This document shows, one piece after another, positions 26,023-26,549 of a stretch of DNA of 26,549 bases (position 1 is its first letter; the number at the start of each line of letters is the position of its first letter). Made by a program: the position numbers and the translations under genes. The notes beneath the pieces are model-generated. The model was given only the letters and a program-made list of their open reading frames with translations. It was not told where the DNA came from and did not search any database. Source of the stretch: Bacillota bacterium (lineage in GTDB: Bacteria; Bacillota_E; Sulfobacillia; Sulfobacillales; JAIMBI01); assembly GCA_021828405.1 (NCBI GenBank), contig JAKARZ010000027.1:1-26549 (forward strand). Reading direction: 5' to 3'.

Positions 26023-26416
26023 GTGGCACGGGGCTCGCTGCGGCATCTCATCCTTGCACGGCTCTTGGGCCTCAGTTCGATCACCGGGTGCGGCCGGGTC
26101 GGTGCCGGAGGGTCAGGTACCCCCACGGTCCGGCCGCGGGCCCGGACTCCCACGCAGACCCCCTCTCTCACGCCCGCCATGCCCGACCTTCTCGCATTTC
26201 AGATGGTGACCCCGTCTATGAGATGGACGCTGACATCGGGAAGCGCGTGGCGGACTGAGACCTCTGCGACCCGGTGGGCGCGAGTCGGGCACAATCGCGT
26301 GGGTCGTGTGCCAAACCGACGCCTCCCGACCGGGACTGATGGTAATGTGGACGACCGACGGCGGGGTAACAAACAGCTGGCGTTTTAGTCCTCGTTTGAC
26401 CCCTGGTGTGGTATAA
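26023..26416 (+). pseudogene. Decayed lipoprotein gene, possibly Ycf48/BNR-repeat type
   Basis: From the GTG at 26023 one frame gives a basic start, a hydrophobic stretch and a lipobox-like SITGC, then a Thr/Pro-rich linker and FQMVTPSMRWTLTSGSAWRTE. That resembles the start of BNR-like repeat lipoproteins (pattern FQMVTPxxGWALT...WRTTDGG). The end of such a repeat, MWTTDGGVTNSWRFSPR, appears in a different frame at 26345-26395 and stops at the TAA within TATAAT (26414-26416). The split of one repeat over two frames, the short length and the IS-like element directly downstream suggest a frameshifted and truncated gene. The family call rests on short motifs only. A real, intact short protein is less likely. 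Confidence 0.42.
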
Positions 26417-26417
26417 T
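26409..26417 (+). promoter_or_regulatory. Extended -10 promoter of the IS607-type recombinase gene
   Basis: TGGTATAAT is an extended -10 element (TG-N-TATAAT) with a perfect hexamer. There is no -35 box at the normal distance; TTGACC at 26396-26401 is only 10 bp away. The predicted start coincides with the A of the ATG at 26424, implying a leaderless mRNA. Confidence 0.6.
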
Positions 26418-26423
26418 ATCCCT

Positions 26424-26549
26424 ATGAAGCTCTCTGACTGGGCTCGACAGAATGGCATCGCGTACAAGACGGCCTGGAAGTGGTGGAAGGCAGGAAAGCT
26501 GCCGATACCGGCTCGCCAGATGCCGACCGGAACGATCCTGGTCGACGTG
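26424..26549 (+). CDS. IS607-type serine recombinase (TnpA), N-terminal fragment
   Basis: The first 42 codons read MKLSDWARQNGIAYKTAWKW followed by WKAGKLPIPARQMPTGTILVDV up to the window edge. This is the MerR-like helix-turn-helix that begins IS607-family transposases, which bind the element ends and then use a serine-recombinase domain to excise and insert. The catalytic domain lies beyond the window. No ribosome site precedes the ATG (upstream bases are TATAATATCCCT), which agrees with leaderless translation. The GC content of this start is lower than that of its neighbours, as expected for a mobile gene. Confidence 0.85.
   Translation, partial: MKLSDWARQNGIAYKTAWKWWKAGKLPIPARQMPTGTILVDV

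Larger units (their letters stand above)
26395..26549 (+). mobile_element. IS607-family element, left part only
   Basis: The window ends inside an element whose first gene encodes an IS607-type serine recombinase. The left boundary cannot be fixed: IS607-family elements have no long terminal repeats and make no target duplication. It probably lies within about 50 bp upstream of the ATG at 26424. The expected downstream TnpB-like gene is outside the window. Confidence 0.6.

Noticed and set aside
25658..26258. Overlapping plus-strand frames of 177-183 codons upstream of the IS element
   Set aside because: No ribosome site, composition dominated by Arg, Pro and Gly, no domain; only the region from 26023 shows protein-like patterns.

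Overview
The window looks like chromosome of a GC-rich, endospore-forming Firmicute. The strongest evidence is a full-length spoIVA (492 codons, the same length as in Bacillus subtilis) with a sigma-E-like promoter. The order cmk / S1-like rpsA / der / spoIVA also matches the Bacillus chromosome. GC-rich codon use, a peptide-type ABC importer, a form-II-like cox gene set and a coenzyme-B12 acyl-CoA mutase suggest a Sulfobacillus- or Thermaerobacter-like lineage, but that placement is inference.

Layout. 34-109 (-): tRNA-Pro(GGG) with its own promoter. 209-4451 (+): an oligopeptide-type ABC importer made of a lipoprotein binding protein, a strong hairpin, then DppC-like and DppB-like permeases, with no ATPase genes. 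4482-8167 (-): spoIVA, der and a membrane protein. 8291-8875 (+): bioY. 8898-12218 (-): rpsA, plsC-like, cmk, aroH and a 55-residue zinc-ribbon gene that is easily missed. 12294-13388 (+): a SWIM zinc-finger protein. 13389-14917 (-): a nicotinate phosphoribosyltransferase-like gene and a RidA-family gene with their own promoter. 15371-19881 (-): fabH, coxS, coxM, coxE, coxD and a small zinc-ribbon gene, transcribed from the zinc-ribbon gene towards fabH. 20243-25490 (-): trxB, a divergent thyX, a YtcJ-like amidohydrolase and an acyl-CoA mutase large subunit. 26023-26549 (+): a decayed lipoprotein gene and the left end of an IS607-like element that runs off the window.

How the genes relate. 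The spoIVA-to-aroH block is housekeeping and sporulation: GTPases, translation, lipid and nucleotide synthesis, chorismate metabolism. The cox block has the FAD and 2Fe-2S subunits of a molybdenum hydroxylase plus its AAA+/VWA maturation pair, but no molybdopterin large subunit. A FabH-type enzyme is translationally coupled to the 2Fe-2S subunit where the series ends. The mutase carries Phe71/Gln189, the isobutyryl-CoA mutase signature, instead of the Tyr/Arg of methylmalonyl-CoA mutase. Its promoter carries a perfect palindrome between -35 and -10, which suggests a dedicated repressor. These two blocks, the motif-divergent ThyX and the IS-flanked lipoprotein remnant are the parts most worth a second look. 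All calls rest on reading the sequence; no database search was possible.
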